59,619 nt of DNA, from positions 1 to 59,619 of the forward strand of contig NZ_AUEZ01000056.1 of the NCBI RefSeq assembly GCF_000426245.1. The letters run 5' to 3'. A model generated the notes under the pieces. The model worked only from the letters and a program-made list of their open reading frames with translations, was not told the DNA's origin and did not search any database. The DNA is from Bradyrhizobium sp. Ai1a-2 (GTDB lineage: Bacteria; Pseudomonadota; Alphaproteobacteria; Rhizobiales; Xanthobacteraceae). The position numbers and the translations under genes were made by a program. The number at the start of each line of letters is the position of its first letter. Position 1 is the first letter of the stretch. Shown here one piece after another: positions 45,144-54,388 of this stretch.

Positions 45144-45925
45144 CGCCGATCCGCCACCGGCGTCTTCGGATTGAGATAGACGCTGATCGGCTGTCCGACG
45201 CGCAAGGCATCGGGCCGGCTCGGCCGCGCCTGGATCAGATAGACCAGCTTGTTGCGCTCATCGAGGCTGTAGATCACGGGCGGGGTGTATTCCGCCGTGG
45301 TCGCGATGAAATAGATCTTGGCGGTGAGATCGGCGGCGCAATTGTCGCAGACAACGCGCACCTGGTCGCCGATCGAAAGCTTCGGCAGTTCGGCCTCGGG
45401 CACGAAGAAGCGCAGCTTCATGTTGCCGGGCGGCATGATCGAGAGCACCGGCCGCTGCGCCGCCACCATCTCGCCCTCGCGGAAGTAGATCTGCTGGATG
45501 GTGCCGGCGACCGGGGCAAAGCCCTTGCGCCGCGCCAACTGCGTCTCCGACGTGTTGACCTTTGCCTCGGCCACGCGCAGCGCCGAGACGGCGGCGTCAA
45601 GATTGGCCTGCGTGCCTGCGCCCGTCCCTCTCAAGGAAGCGGCGCGGTCATAGGTCTGCTGTGCATTGGCAAGCGTGGCCTTGTTCTGGTTGAGATCGGC
45701 CTGCTGCAGGTCGTCGTCGACGGAGTACAAGAGGTCGCCGACCTTCACCTCCTCGCCCTCGCGCACGTTGAGCTTGACCACGCGGCCGGCTTCGTCCGGA
45801 CTGACAAAGATCATGTCGGCCTCCACCCAGCCCTGGAAGCCGGGATCGCGGCGCTCCTGGCAGCCGGCGAGTGCCGCCGCCAGCGCCACCATCGCCAGAA
45901 TCTTTATCAGGCGCGACGAAGTCAT
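45140..45925 (-). CDS. HlyD-family periplasmic adaptor lipoprotein
   Basis: 261 aa. Lipobox LAGC near residue 22 (MVALAAALAGCQERRD). GWVEADMIFVSPDEAGRVVKLNVREGEEVKVGDLLYSVDD is the lipoyl-type half, a short helical hairpin follows (ATLANAQQTYDRAASL), then GTIQQIYFREGEMVAAQRPVLSI. It would link the inner-membrane ABC pump to an outer-membrane channel. ATGA overlaps on both sides tie it to the TetR and ATPase genes. Confidence 0.9.
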   Translation of the reverse strand: MTSSRLIKILAMVALAAALAGCQERRDPGFQGWVEADMIFVSPDEAGRVVKLNVREGEEVKVGDLLYSVDDDLQQADLNQNKATLANAQQTYDRAASLRGTGAGTQANLDAAVSALRVAEAKVNTSETQLARRKGFAPVAGTIQQIYFREGEMVAAQRPVLSIMPPGNMKLRFFVPEAELPKLSIGDQVRVVCDNCAADLTAKIYFIATTAEYTPPVIYSLDERNKLVYLIQARPSRPDALRVGQPISVYLNPKTPVADRR

Positions 45926-46635
45926 GTCGTCCTCCGCTCGCCGAAGATCAGATCCAGATGAACGCGAAACATCTCGATCGCATCCAGTGGCGAATGCCGG
46001 CTGAACAGGCTCTGCCAGATCACCGCAATCAGAGCCGGCGCCACCATGATCTGCGGGTAGCGCGCCAGTTCCTTGTTGTGGATCTCACCGCGCGTGATCC
46101 CAAGCTCGATCAGGGCGCGCATGCCAGCGACCCCGCGTGAGACCACTTCACGGAAATAGAAATCGGCGATCTCGGGGAAGCGCGGCCCTTCGGCCATGAT
46201 CAGGCGCACGATGTCGCCGCGCGGCGTCGAAGCGACCTCCCGGATAAACATTTGCGCAAAGCCTTCCACCGCCTCGCGCACCGATCCGTTCAACGGCGCC
46301 GGCGATGCCATGCGGTCGATCAGCGGCACCAGCGCGGTCCGGATCAATTCCTCGAACATCGATTCCTTGTCCTTGAAATGCAGGTAGATCGTGCCCTTGG
46401 CGACGCCGGCGCGCTTGGCGATGTCGTCGAGCCGGGTCGCGGCAAAGCCGCGCGCGACGAACTCTTGCATCGCCGCCTCCACGATTGCGGCCCGCCGCTC
46501 CGCGGCACGCTCGGCGCGGTTCGGCCCGTTGCCTGCGTTCGTCGGCGAGACCACTTTTGAGACCTTGGCTCGCGCCGCCCTGCTGGCGGGCCGGCGGCCC
46601 TTGGACGGAACGGATGGTTTGGTGCGTTGTTTCAT
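45922..46635 (-). CDS. TetR/AcrR-family repressor
   Basis: 237 aa. A basic N-terminus of about 45 residues precedes the helix-turn-helix: AAERRAAIVEAAMQEFVARGFAATRLDDIAKRAGVAKGTIYLHFKDKESMFEELI. It is first in the operon with the HlyD, ATPase and permease genes, and probably controls them and itself through the palindrome at 46645-46664. The ligand is unknown. Confidence 0.93.
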   Translation of the reverse strand: MKQRTKPSVPSKGRRPASRAARAKVSKVVSPTNAGNGPNRAERAAERRAAIVEAAMQEFVARGFAATRLDDIAKRAGVAKGTIYLHFKDKESMFEELIRTALVPLIDRMASPAPLNGSVREAVEGFAQMFIREVASTPRGDIVRLIMAEGPRFPEIADFYFREVVSRGVAGMRALIELGITRGEIHNKELARYPQIMVAPALIAVIWQSLFSRHSPLDAIEMFRVHLDLIFGERRTT

Positions 46636-46644
46636 GATTCAATC

Positions 46645-46664
46645 ATGACTGACTGGTCAGTCAT
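46645..46664. promoter_or_regulatory. Operator palindrome of the TetR-controlled export operon
   Basis: A-TGACTGAC-TG-GTCAGTCA-T: a perfect 9+2+9 palindrome, ten bases in front of the TetR start codon. Length and position suit a TetR dimer. Confidence 0.65.
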
Positions 46665-46679
46665 TGTCAAGTCGTGTTT

Positions 46680-46768
46680 GTAGCCCGGGTGGAGCGAACG
46701 CGTAACCCGGGAAGTCTGCACCGCGGCGGGGCCGGTCCCGGGTTACGCTGACGCTCCACCCGGGCTAC
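46680..46768. repeat. Palindromic intergenic repeat, family B
   Basis: GTAGCCCGGGTGGAGCG and CGCTCCACCCGGGCTAC, inner arms GTAACCCGGGA and CCCGGGTTAC. It lies between the alcohol dehydrogenase and TetR genes. Confidence 0.85.
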
Positions 46769-46772
46769 GGCG

Positions 46773-47798
46773 TCAGGCGAAATCCAACACCATGCGGCCG
46801 TCGATCTTTGCGGACTTCATCCGGTCGAAGATGTCGTTGATCTTCTCCAGCGGCGCCTTGGTGATCTCGGCATGCACCTTGCCATCGGCTGCGAAGGCGA
46901 TGGCTTCGTCGAGATCGCGGCGGGTGCCGACGATCGAGCCGCGCACCGTGATGCGTTTCAATACGACATCGAAGATCGGCGTCGGGAATTGGCCGGGTGG
47001 AAGGCCGACAAGGCTGACGGTCCCCTTGCGGCGGACCATCTTCAGCGCCTGGGCGAACGCGGCCGTCGACACGGCCGTCACCAGCACGCCGTGCGCGCCG
47101 CCCCCGGTCGATGCCAGCACTTTCTCCACCGCCCTGTCGGACAGCGCGTTGACGGCGAGATCGGCGCCGGTGGTCCGCGCAAGCTCGAGCTTGTCCTCGG
47201 CGATATCAACCGCGGCAACCTTGAGCCCCATCGCCTTCGCATATTGGATGGCGACATGGCCGAGGCCGCCAACGCCGGAGATGACGACCCACTCGCCGGG
47301 CCGCGCCTCGGTCTCCTTCAGTCCCTTGTAGGTCGTGACGCCCGCGCAAAGGATCGGCGCCACCTTTGCGAAATCAATATTGGCGGGCAATCGCGCGACA
47401 AAGGCGGCCGACGCGATGAGATATTCGGCGAAGCCGCCGTTCACGCTGTAGCCGGTGTTGTGCTGGTGCTCGCACAGGGTTTCCCAGCCGGTCTCGCAAT
47501 ATTCGCAACGCATGCAAGCGTCGTGCAGCCAGGCGACGCCCACGGCGTCACCAACCCTGAGATTGGTCACGCCCGGACCGAGCGCAGCGACAACGCCCGC
47601 GGCCTCATGGCCGGGAATGAAGGGCGGAACCGGCTTCACCGGCCAGTCGCCGGACGCGGCGTGCAGATCGGTGTGACACACGCCGCAGGCTTTCACCTTG
47701 ACCAGAACTTCGCCCGGCCCCGGTTTCGGCACCGGCACATTCTCGATCTCGAGCGGCTTGCCGAAATTTCGCACGACGGCGGCTTTCATGGTCGGCAT
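46773..47798 (-). CDS. adhP: Zinc-dependent alcohol dehydrogenase (AdhP type)
   Basis: 341 aa. Catalytic zinc ligands are in CGVCHTDLHAASGDW (Cys38, His-Thr-Asp) and GHEAAGVV. The structural zinc loop is CMRCEYCETGWETLC with four Cys. The NAD motif is SGVGGLGHVAIQYAK. It oxidises short primary alcohols such as ethanol or the reverse. It stands alone between two family B repeats. Confidence 0.92.
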   Translation of the reverse strand: MPTMKAAVVRNFGKPLEIENVPVPKPGPGEVLVKVKACGVCHTDLHAASGDWPVKPVPPFIPGHEAAGVVAALGPGVTNLRVGDAVGVAWLHDACMRCEYCETGWETLCEHQHNTGYSVNGGFAEYLIASAAFVARLPANIDFAKVAPILCAGVTTYKGLKETEARPGEWVVISGVGGLGHVAIQYAKAMGLKVAAVDIAEDKLELARTTGADLAVNALSDRAVEKVLASTGGGAHGVLVTAVSTAAFAQALKMVRRKGTVSLVGLPPGQFPTPIFDVVLKRITVRGSIVGTRRDLDEAIAFAADGKVHAEITKAPLEKINDIFDRMKSAKIDGRMVLDFA

Positions 47799-47921
47799 CG
47801 GTCTACTCCCTCGCTTTGGAGCGCAGACTAGCGATCACAACCTCTCGCCTTTTGATCAGTGTCAAAGGGCGGACCGAATGTGCGTCTGTGACGATCCGAC
47901 GACAATCACCACTCGTAGTCC

Positions 47922-48007
47922 GTAGCCCGGGTGGAGCGAAGCGTAACCCGGGTTCTGTGCGAGTTTCGCGAGCGTCCCCGGGTTACGCTTCGCTCCACCC
48001 GGGCTAC
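47922..48007. repeat. Palindromic intergenic repeat, family B
   Basis: GTAGCCCGGGTGGAGCGAAG and CTTCGCTCCACCCGGGCTAC, the most symmetrical copy in the window. Confidence 0.88.
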
Positions 48008-48025
48008 GACGCTACAACCGCCGCA

Positions 48026-48418
48026 TCATCCCCTGGCGTCGCAGGCCCAGGCGCGGATCACGCATTCCTTGCCGCCATACTCATAGCACTTGCGCGTGGC
48101 GGCGTTCAGCGAGCGCGAGATCTTCGGCTCCACCGCATAGCCGTGGGCGCCGCAGGGATTCATCATGTCGATGGACAGCGCCGCGCAGGCACGCTTCATC
48201 GTGACGGTAGTGCATTCGCCCTTGCACTGCTTCAGCGCTGCGGCGCGGGCTTCTGCTTCGGCGGGATAGTCATAGGCCTGGCCATAGGCGCCGCATTTGC
48301 CGACTGCGAAGGCACCTGCCGCCCAGCTCTCGGTGATGAATCGCGTAGCTGCCAACAGCAACGTCAACGCAAGAATGAACAACGCGCGGCGTTGCGCGCG
48401 CCTCGTCGAGCCGATCAC
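48026..48418 (-). CDS. DUF4189 exported protein
   Basis: 130 aa from a GTG at 48418; GTG 48427 is an alternative, and there is no ATG in a sensible place. Signal peptide RRALFILALTLLLAATRFITESWA is followed by the DUF4189 domain, with eight Cys (KCGAYGQAYDYP, QCKGECTTVTMKRAC, NPCGAHGYA, RKCYEYGGKECVIRAWACD) that probably form disulfides. Periplasmic, function unknown. Confidence 0.7.
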   Translation of the reverse strand: MIGSTRRAQRRALFILALTLLLAATRFITESWAAGAFAVGKCGAYGQAYDYPAEAEARAAALKQCKGECTTVTMKRACAALSIDMMNPCGAHGYAVEPKISRSLNAATRKCYEYGGKECVIRAWACDARG

Positions 48419-48509
48419 TTTCCCCACCCCCAAAAGTCGGCGGAACTCTAGCCGCCGGACGTTTCCACTTGGTGAACGGGAGGTTGATGAAAATAAGATG
48501 CTCGCAGAT

Positions 48510-48602
48510 GCGTAGGGTGGGCAAAGCGAAGCGTGCCCACCATCAAGAGCACAGTGTGCGGTGGTGGGCACGGCGCTAGCGCGCCTTTGCCCACCCTACG
48601 CA
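48510..48602. repeat. Palindromic intergenic repeat, family D
   Basis: GCGTAGGGTGGGCAAAG at the left and CTTTGCCCACCCTACGC at the right, with GTGCCCACCA / TGGTGGGCAC inside. A short piece of the same family may lie at 331-341 (CCCACCCTACG). Confidence 0.85.
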
Positions 48603-48617
48603 GCTACGATGCGGCGC

Positions 48618-50222
48618 TTATCCTCCGCGCGCGGCTTCGAGCGCTTGCGGGGTGTCGATGTCGAGGAAGGCGCTCTCGCCGTCGACGGGGACTTCGGCCA
48701 CGGCTTCGGCGTGCTTGGCGATCAAATGGCGGGCGCCGATGTCGCCATCGAGCGTCATCAATTCCTTGAAGAAGCGCCGCGACCACAGCACGGGATTGCC
48801 GCGCCGCCCCTCGCTGACGGGCACCGCGATGAGGTGGCCGCGATCGGGTGCAAAGGTGTCAATGAGCCGGTCGATCAAGGACGCGTCGATCAGCGGCATG
48901 TCGCCGAGACAGACCACCGCGCCGTCGACATTGTCGGACACTGCGGAGATACCGGCCTTCACCGAACTTGCGAGCCCCCCGGCGAAATCCGGATTGCGCA
49001 CGAATTTCACCTTCAGCCCCTGCAGCGCCTGCTCGACCAGCTCGGCCTGATGGCCGGTGACGACGATCACCTCCGAGGCCTTCGACGCCAGCGCTTGCTC
49101 GGTCGCGATCCTGACCAGCTTCTTGCCGCTGATCTCGGCGAGCAGCTTGTTGGGGCCGCCCATCCGCGTCGAGCGGCCGGCGGCGAGCACGATGGCTGCG
49201 ACCTTGCGATTGCCTTCGGTGTCGGAGCCCGTGCGTGGCTGCGGCCGCGTCACGATTTCCATCAAGAGACCGCCGACACCCATGCCGGTGAGCTCGGCCC
49301 GCGTGACCTTGATTCCTGCAAGCAGGCGCATCAGCACCCAGTCAAATCCGTTCTCGACCGGCGAGCGCGCGCAGCCGGGCGCACCCAGCACCGGCACCTT
49401 CCCCGCACTGCCGATCAGGAGCAGGTTGCCTGGATCGACCGGCATGCCGAAATGCTCGACCGCGCCGCCGATCCCGGTGATCGCCGCAGGGATCACGTCG
49501 CGCCGGTCGGCGATCGCGGAGGCGCCGAACACGATCACGAGCTCGGCGCCAAGCTCGAGCAATTCCTTGATCGAGGCGGCGAGCACCTTCTCTTCGTGAG
49601 GCACGCGGCGCTCGGCGATGATGCCGGCGCCGGCGGGCGCAAGCCGCTCGGCGGTCACGCGCAACGTCTTCTCGATCACTTTCGGGGACAGGCCGGGCAG
49701 CATCGTGGAGACCACGCCGACCTTCTTGACGACATAAGGCGCAACCCGCAGCGTCTCGCGGGCCGCCACCGCGAGTGCCGCATCGCGCAAGCGCGATTCG
49801 ACGCCAAAAGGAATGAGCTTGACGGTGGCGATCATCTCGCCTTCGACCACCGGCTTGAACGCGGTCAGCGTGGCGAGCGTGATCGCCTCATCGACACCGT
49901 TGATGCGATCGACCGCGGCGCGATCGACCACCAGCACGCCGGCGCGTCCCGCGAACAGATTGGCGCGTCCGGTAAAGGCGCGCTCGACATTGACACCATC
50001 GCCGGCAATGGCCTGCGCGATGCTGGCCGCGGCGGCGTCCTCGGAGACGTCGCCCTCCTCCAGCCGCACGACGACGACTTCCTTCACCCCGGCCTTGTTC
50101 AAGGCTTCCACTTCGGCAGGGCCGATCGTGGTGCCCTTTTTCAGCACCAGCGATCCCTGCCGCAGCGTGTGAACGGTGACGCCGCCAATCGCGTCACGCG
50201 GACTGGCAGGCCCGAACTTCAT
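48618..50222 (-). CDS. Molybdopterin cytidylyltransferase fused to a molybdopterin-binding domain
   Basis: 534 aa. Residues 1 to about 340 are a MoeA/MogA-like molybdopterin-binding region (GPAEVEALNKAGVKEVVVVRL, VIVFGASAIADRRDVIPAAI). Residues 345-534 are a MobA/MocA nucleotidyltransferase (AAIVLAAGRSTRMGGPNKLLAEISG, VTGHQAE, CLGDMPLIDASLIDRL). It makes the cytosine-dinucleotide cofactor that CO-dehydrogenase/xanthine-dehydrogenase enzymes need. Last gene of the cox-type operon; its ATG overlaps the stop of the XdhC gene. Confidence 0.9.
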   Translation of the reverse strand: MKFGPASPRDAIGGVTVHTLRQGSLVLKKGTTIGPAEVEALNKAGVKEVVVVRLEEGDVSEDAAAASIAQAIAGDGVNVERAFTGRANLFAGRAGVLVVDRAAVDRINGVDEAITLATLTAFKPVVEGEMIATVKLIPFGVESRLRDAALAVAARETLRVAPYVVKKVGVVSTMLPGLSPKVIEKTLRVTAERLAPAGAGIIAERRVPHEEKVLAASIKELLELGAELVIVFGASAIADRRDVIPAAITGIGGAVEHFGMPVDPGNLLLIGSAGKVPVLGAPGCARSPVENGFDWVLMRLLAGIKVTRAELTGMGVGGLLMEIVTRPQPRTGSDTEGNRKVAAIVLAAGRSTRMGGPNKLLAEISGKKLVRIATEQALASKASEVIVVTGHQAELVEQALQGLKVKFVRNPDFAGGLASSVKAGISAVSDNVDGAVVCLGDMPLIDASLIDRLIDTFAPDRGHLIAVPVSEGRRGNPVLWSRRFFKELMTLDGDIGARHLIAKHAEAVAEVPVDGESAFLDIDTPQALEAARGG

Positions 50223-50920
50223 GCTGCAACTTCTTTCTCTTTGGGCGGTAGCCGCAGCGTCGCGGTGATCTCCGCCATGATGGCGACCGCGATCTCCGAC
50301 GGCGATACCGCACCGATGTCGAGCCCGATCGGCGCATGGATGCGCGCGATGTCGCTCTCCTTCGCCCCTTGCGCGCGCAACCGTTCGCCGCGCTTGGCAT
50401 GTGTCTTCCGCGAGCCGAGCGCCCCGATATAGAAGCAGTCGCGCTCGAAAGCGTGCAGCAACGCGGGATCGTCGATCTTGGGATCGTGGGTCACCGCGAC
50501 GAAGGCGGTGTAGTGATCGACGTTGAGCGGCGGCAGCGCGACGTCAGGCCATTCCGCGACCAGCGGCACGTCTGGAAAGCGTTCGGCGCTCGCAAATGCC
50601 GTGCGCGGATCGACGACGGTGACGTCATAGTCCAGCGACCGCGCCAGCGGCGCCAGCGCCTGGCTGATATGGACGGCGCCGATGATCACGAGCTTTGCGG
50701 TCGGCGCATAGACGTTGAGGAACAGCTTGTTGCCGCCGACCTCGACGTTGGTGCTCTTGCCCATGCGCAATGCCCTGGAAAGCTCGGCATTGAGCGGATC
50801 GGCGGCAAAGTCCTTTGCCTTCACCAGGCGCTGCTCACCATGGGCGGTGTCGGTGACGACGATCACCGGGCGCCGCGCGGCGCGCTCGGCATTCAGCTCT
50901 TTCAGCGTTTCGAGCTTCAC
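50219..50920 (-). CDS. XdhC-family cofactor insertion protein (Rossmann part)
   Basis: 233 aa. LVIIGAVHISQALAPLARSLDYDVTVVDPRTAFA is the XdhC Rossmann motif, then DHYTAFVAVTHDPKIDDPAL and IGALGSRKTHAKR. Such proteins shield and insert sulfurated molybdenum cofactor. In most bacteria this part is joined to the N-terminal XdhC_CoxI domain; here that domain is the separate gene just upstream (two bases between). Confidence 0.9.
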   Translation of the reverse strand: MKLETLKELNAERAARRPVIVVTDTAHGEQRLVKAKDFAADPLNAELSRALRMGKSTNVEVGGNKLFLNVYAPTAKLVIIGAVHISQALAPLARSLDYDVTVVDPRTAFASAERFPDVPLVAEWPDVALPPLNVDHYTAFVAVTHDPKIDDPALLHAFERDCFYIGALGSRKTHAKRGERLRAQGAKESDIARIHAPIGLDIGAVSPSEIAVAIMAEITATLRLPPKEKEVAA

Positions 50921-50922
50921 GG

Positions 50923-51246
50923 CTAGCCAACCTTCTCGACGAAGACGCGAATGGTGCCGCCGCAGGAGAGGCCGACATTCCAGGCGGTCTCGTCAGCCAC
51001 ACCGAATTCGAGCATCCTGGGCTGACCGCTCGAGATCACGTCGAGCGCCTCGGTCACCACCGCGCCCTCGACGCAGCCGCCGGAGACCGAGCCCAGGAAC
51101 GTGCCCTCGTCGTTGATGACGAGGCTCGAACCGGCCGGACGCGGCGCCGAGCCCCAGGTTTCCACCACGGTGGCCAGCGCCACCCCGTGGCCGGCCTTCT
51201 GCCAGTCCTCAGCCGCCTTCAGGATGTCTTCGTCGCGATTGAGCAT
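50923..51246 (-). CDS. XdhC/CoxI N-terminal domain protein
   Basis: 107 aa made only of the XdhC_CoxI domain: ALATVVETWGSAPRPAGS, FLGSVSGGCVEGAV and GLSCGGTIRVFVE. The Cys in SGGC and SCGG are the family's conserved ones. It acts with the next gene, probably as a two-piece XdhC. Confidence 0.88.
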   Translation of the reverse strand: MLNRDEDILKAAEDWQKAGHGVALATVVETWGSAPRPAGSSLVINDEGTFLGSVSGGCVEGAVVTEALDVISSGQPRMLEFGVADETAWNVGLSCGGTIRVFVEKVG

Positions 51247-51259
51247 TTGAAAACCCTCT

Positions 51260-52462
51260 TCAAGCTACGGAGCGGATCAGGCTGCGATGATGAGGCGGTG
51301 GCGGGGCCGAAAGCGCCTCGATCAGCCCCTGGATGGAACTCAAGTTATGCACCGGGCGGAATTCGTCAACGTGCGGCAGCATCATTTTGATGCCCTGCGC
51401 CTTGGGCTCGAAGGCGCTGTAGCGCAGTAGTGGGTTGAGCCAGATCAGGCGGCGACAGGAACGATGCAGCCGGTCCATCTCGAAGGCAAGCTTGGCGTCC
51501 GCCTCGCGCTCCAGCCCGTCGGAGATCAACAGCACGATCGCGCCCTGCCCCAGCACGCGCCGGGCCCACAGCTTGTTGAAGGTATGCAGCGAGGTGGCGA
51601 TCCGGGTGCCGCCGGCCCAGTCCTCGACGCTCGAGGAACAGCTTGCCAGCGCCTCGTCGGGATCGCGCTGCCGCAGCGCCCGCGTCACATTGGTCAGGCG
51701 GGTGCCGAACAGGAACACCGAGACGCGCTTGCGGGCGTCGGTGATGGCATGGAGGAAGTGCAGGAACAGGCGGGTGTATTCGCTCATCGAACCGGAGATA
51801 TCGAGCAACGCCACGATCGGCGCCGGCTTGTCGATGCGGCCGAGCTTGCGGATGTCGACGATTTCTCCCCCGGTACGCAAGGAATTGCGCACGGTGCGCC
51901 GCATGTCGAGCCGGAGGCCACGGGCGTCCGGCCGGTAGCGGCGCGTCTCCAGTTCGGCCTGCGGCAGCCTCATTTTAGCGATGGCGCGGGTGACCTCGGC
52001 GATCTCGGCCGCGCTCATCTGGGCAAAGTCCTTCTTCTGCAAGATCTCGCGGTCGGAGACCGAGAGCTTGAGTTCCTGCGCCTGCTCCTGCGGCCGATCC
52101 TCCCGGCTTGCAGGCTGCGACAGCGCCTCCTGCACGCGCCGCGAGGCCGGCGGCGGCTTCTTCTTGGCGTGGTCGGGCAGCGGCACCGAGTCCAGCATGC
52201 TCTTCCACTCCTCGGCGGCGCGGAAGAACAGGTCGAAGGCCTGGGCAAAGATCAGCGCATGCTCATGGCGCTTGACGAAGATCGCTTCCAGCGTGGCGTA
52301 GAAATCGGCGCGGTTGCCGACTTCGATCAGTTGCAGCGCATTGAGCGCATCGATCACCGAGCCCGGACCGACCGGCAGCCCCGCCGCCCGCAACGCGCGG
52401 GCAAAGCCGACGACATTGTCGGCCATGTGCCCGGTCGGCGGCGCAAGGTGGTTGATGGGCAT
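51260..52462 (-). CDS. coxE: CoxE-like VWA domain protein
   Basis: 400 aa. The MIDAS motif IVALLDISGSMSEY opens the VWA domain in the C-terminal half. VSVFLFGTRLTNVTRALRQRDPDEAL and GAIVLLISDGLERE belong to the CoxE family. Residues 100-170 are charged and helical. It pairs with the MoxR-type ATPase CoxD to mature the metal centre of CO dehydrogenase-type enzymes. It lies 13 bases before the CoxI-like gene. Confidence 0.9.
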   Translation of the reverse strand: MPINHLAPPTGHMADNVVGFARALRAAGLPVGPGSVIDALNALQLIEVGNRADFYATLEAIFVKRHEHALIFAQAFDLFFRAAEEWKSMLDSVPLPDHAKKKPPPASRRVQEALSQPASREDRPQEQAQELKLSVSDREILQKKDFAQMSAAEIAEVTRAIAKMRLPQAELETRRYRPDARGLRLDMRRTVRNSLRTGGEIVDIRKLGRIDKPAPIVALLDISGSMSEYTRLFLHFLHAITDARKRVSVFLFGTRLTNVTRALRQRDPDEALASCSSSVEDWAGGTRIATSLHTFNKLWARRVLGQGAIVLLISDGLEREADAKLAFEMDRLHRSCRRLIWLNPLLRYSAFEPKAQGIKMMLPHVDEFRPVHNLSSIQGLIEALSAPPPPHHRSLIRSVA

Positions 52463-52474
52463 CTATCCTCGCCT

Positions 52475-52564
52475 CGTCATTCCGGGGCACGCGAAGCGTG
52501 AACCCGGAATCTGGAAATTGCGGCGCGAGGTTCCGGGTTCGCTCTTTGCGCGCCCCGGAACGAC
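52475..52564. repeat. Palindromic intergenic repeat, family C
   Basis: CGTCATTCCGGGGCACGCG at the left and CGCGCCCCGGAACGACG at the right, with inner arms AACCCGGAA and TTCCGGGTT. It sits inside the cox-type operon, between coxD and coxE. Confidence 0.85.
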
Positions 52565-52584
52565 GGGAGCGGACGCGCAAGCGA

Positions 52585-53493
<909 letters not shown>

Positions 53494-53530
53494 GGGAAAG
53501 CCGGTGTTGGAGCCAAAGGAGCCTGCACTA

Positions 53531-54337
53531 TCACGCTTTAGCGTTAGCAGCTTCGACCGCCCGGCGCGCCAGCACCCCGATCAAATGCGCGCGATATTCG
53601 GCGCTGCCATGCAGGTCGCTATTCAACCCTTCCGACGGCACGTTGATTCCCTCCAGCACCTTCGGCGAGAAGCGCTTCTGCAGGGCCTCCTCGAAAGCGG
53701 TGACGCGGAACACGCCGTCCGAGCCGGCGCCGGTGACGGCGACGCGGACGTCCGACGGCCGCCGTGCCACGAACACGCCGACCAGCGCATAGCGCGAGGC
53801 CTGGTTGCGGAACTTGACGTAAGCCGCCTTCTTCGGAACCGGAAACTGCACCTTGGTGATGATCTCGTCACCCTCGAGCGCGGTCGAGAACAGGCCCTGG
53901 AAGAACTCCTCCGCCTTGAGCCGCCGCTTGTTGGTGACGATGGTCGCACCCATCGCCAGCACGGCGGCCGGATAGTCGGCGGTCGGGTCGTTGTTCGCAA
54001 GCGAGCCGCCGATGGTGCCGCGGTGGCGCACGGCCGGATCACCGATCTGGCTGGCGAGATCGGCGAGCGCCGGGATCGCCTCGCCGACGATGGCGGAATT
54101 GGCGACGTCGGCATGCTTGGCAGTCGCGCCGATCACGAGCGCGCGGCCCTTCATCTCGATGGTGTCGAGACCTTCGATATGGGAGAGGTCGACCAGATGC
54201 GGCGGGCTCGCGAGCCGCTGCTTCATCACTGGCACCAGCGTGTGACCGCCGGCGATCAGCTTGGCATCCTCGTTCTTCACGAGCAGATTGGCGGCCTGTC
54301 GCACAGTCGCCGGACGATGATACTTGAATTCATACAT
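53531..54337 (-). CDS. coxM: CO dehydrogenase-type FAD subunit CoxM
   Basis: 268 aa. FAD-binding motifs LIAGGHTLVPVMKQ (about 31-44) and TIGGSLANNDPTADYP (about 109-124). C-terminal CO_deh_flav_C domain. It passes electrons from the iron-sulfur subunit to FAD and the quinone pool. It starts 51 bases after coxS; in related operons the large subunit coxL stands between or next to these two, and is missing here. Confidence 0.93.
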   Translation of the reverse strand: MYEFKYHRPATVRQAANLLVKNEDAKLIAGGHTLVPVMKQRLASPPHLVDLSHIEGLDTIEMKGRALVIGATAKHADVANSAIVGEAIPALADLASQIGDPAVRHRGTIGGSLANNDPTADYPAAVLAMGATIVTNKRRLKAEEFFQGLFSTALEGDEIITKVQFPVPKKAAYVKFRNQASRYALVGVFVARRPSDVRVAVTGAGSDGVFRVTAFEEALQKRFSPKVLEGINVPSEGLNSDLHGSAEYRAHLIGVLARRAVEAANAKA

Positions 54338-54388
54338 TGGAATGTCCCGGAATTTTCAAACCGCGATAGCGATGCAATGCGCTCAGGT

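Noticed and set aside
48561..50432. 623-codon plus-strand frame opposite the molybdopterin cytidylyltransferase gene
   Set aside because: It is antisense to a gene with clear motifs and overlapping start/stop with XdhC, and its composition is that of a shadow.
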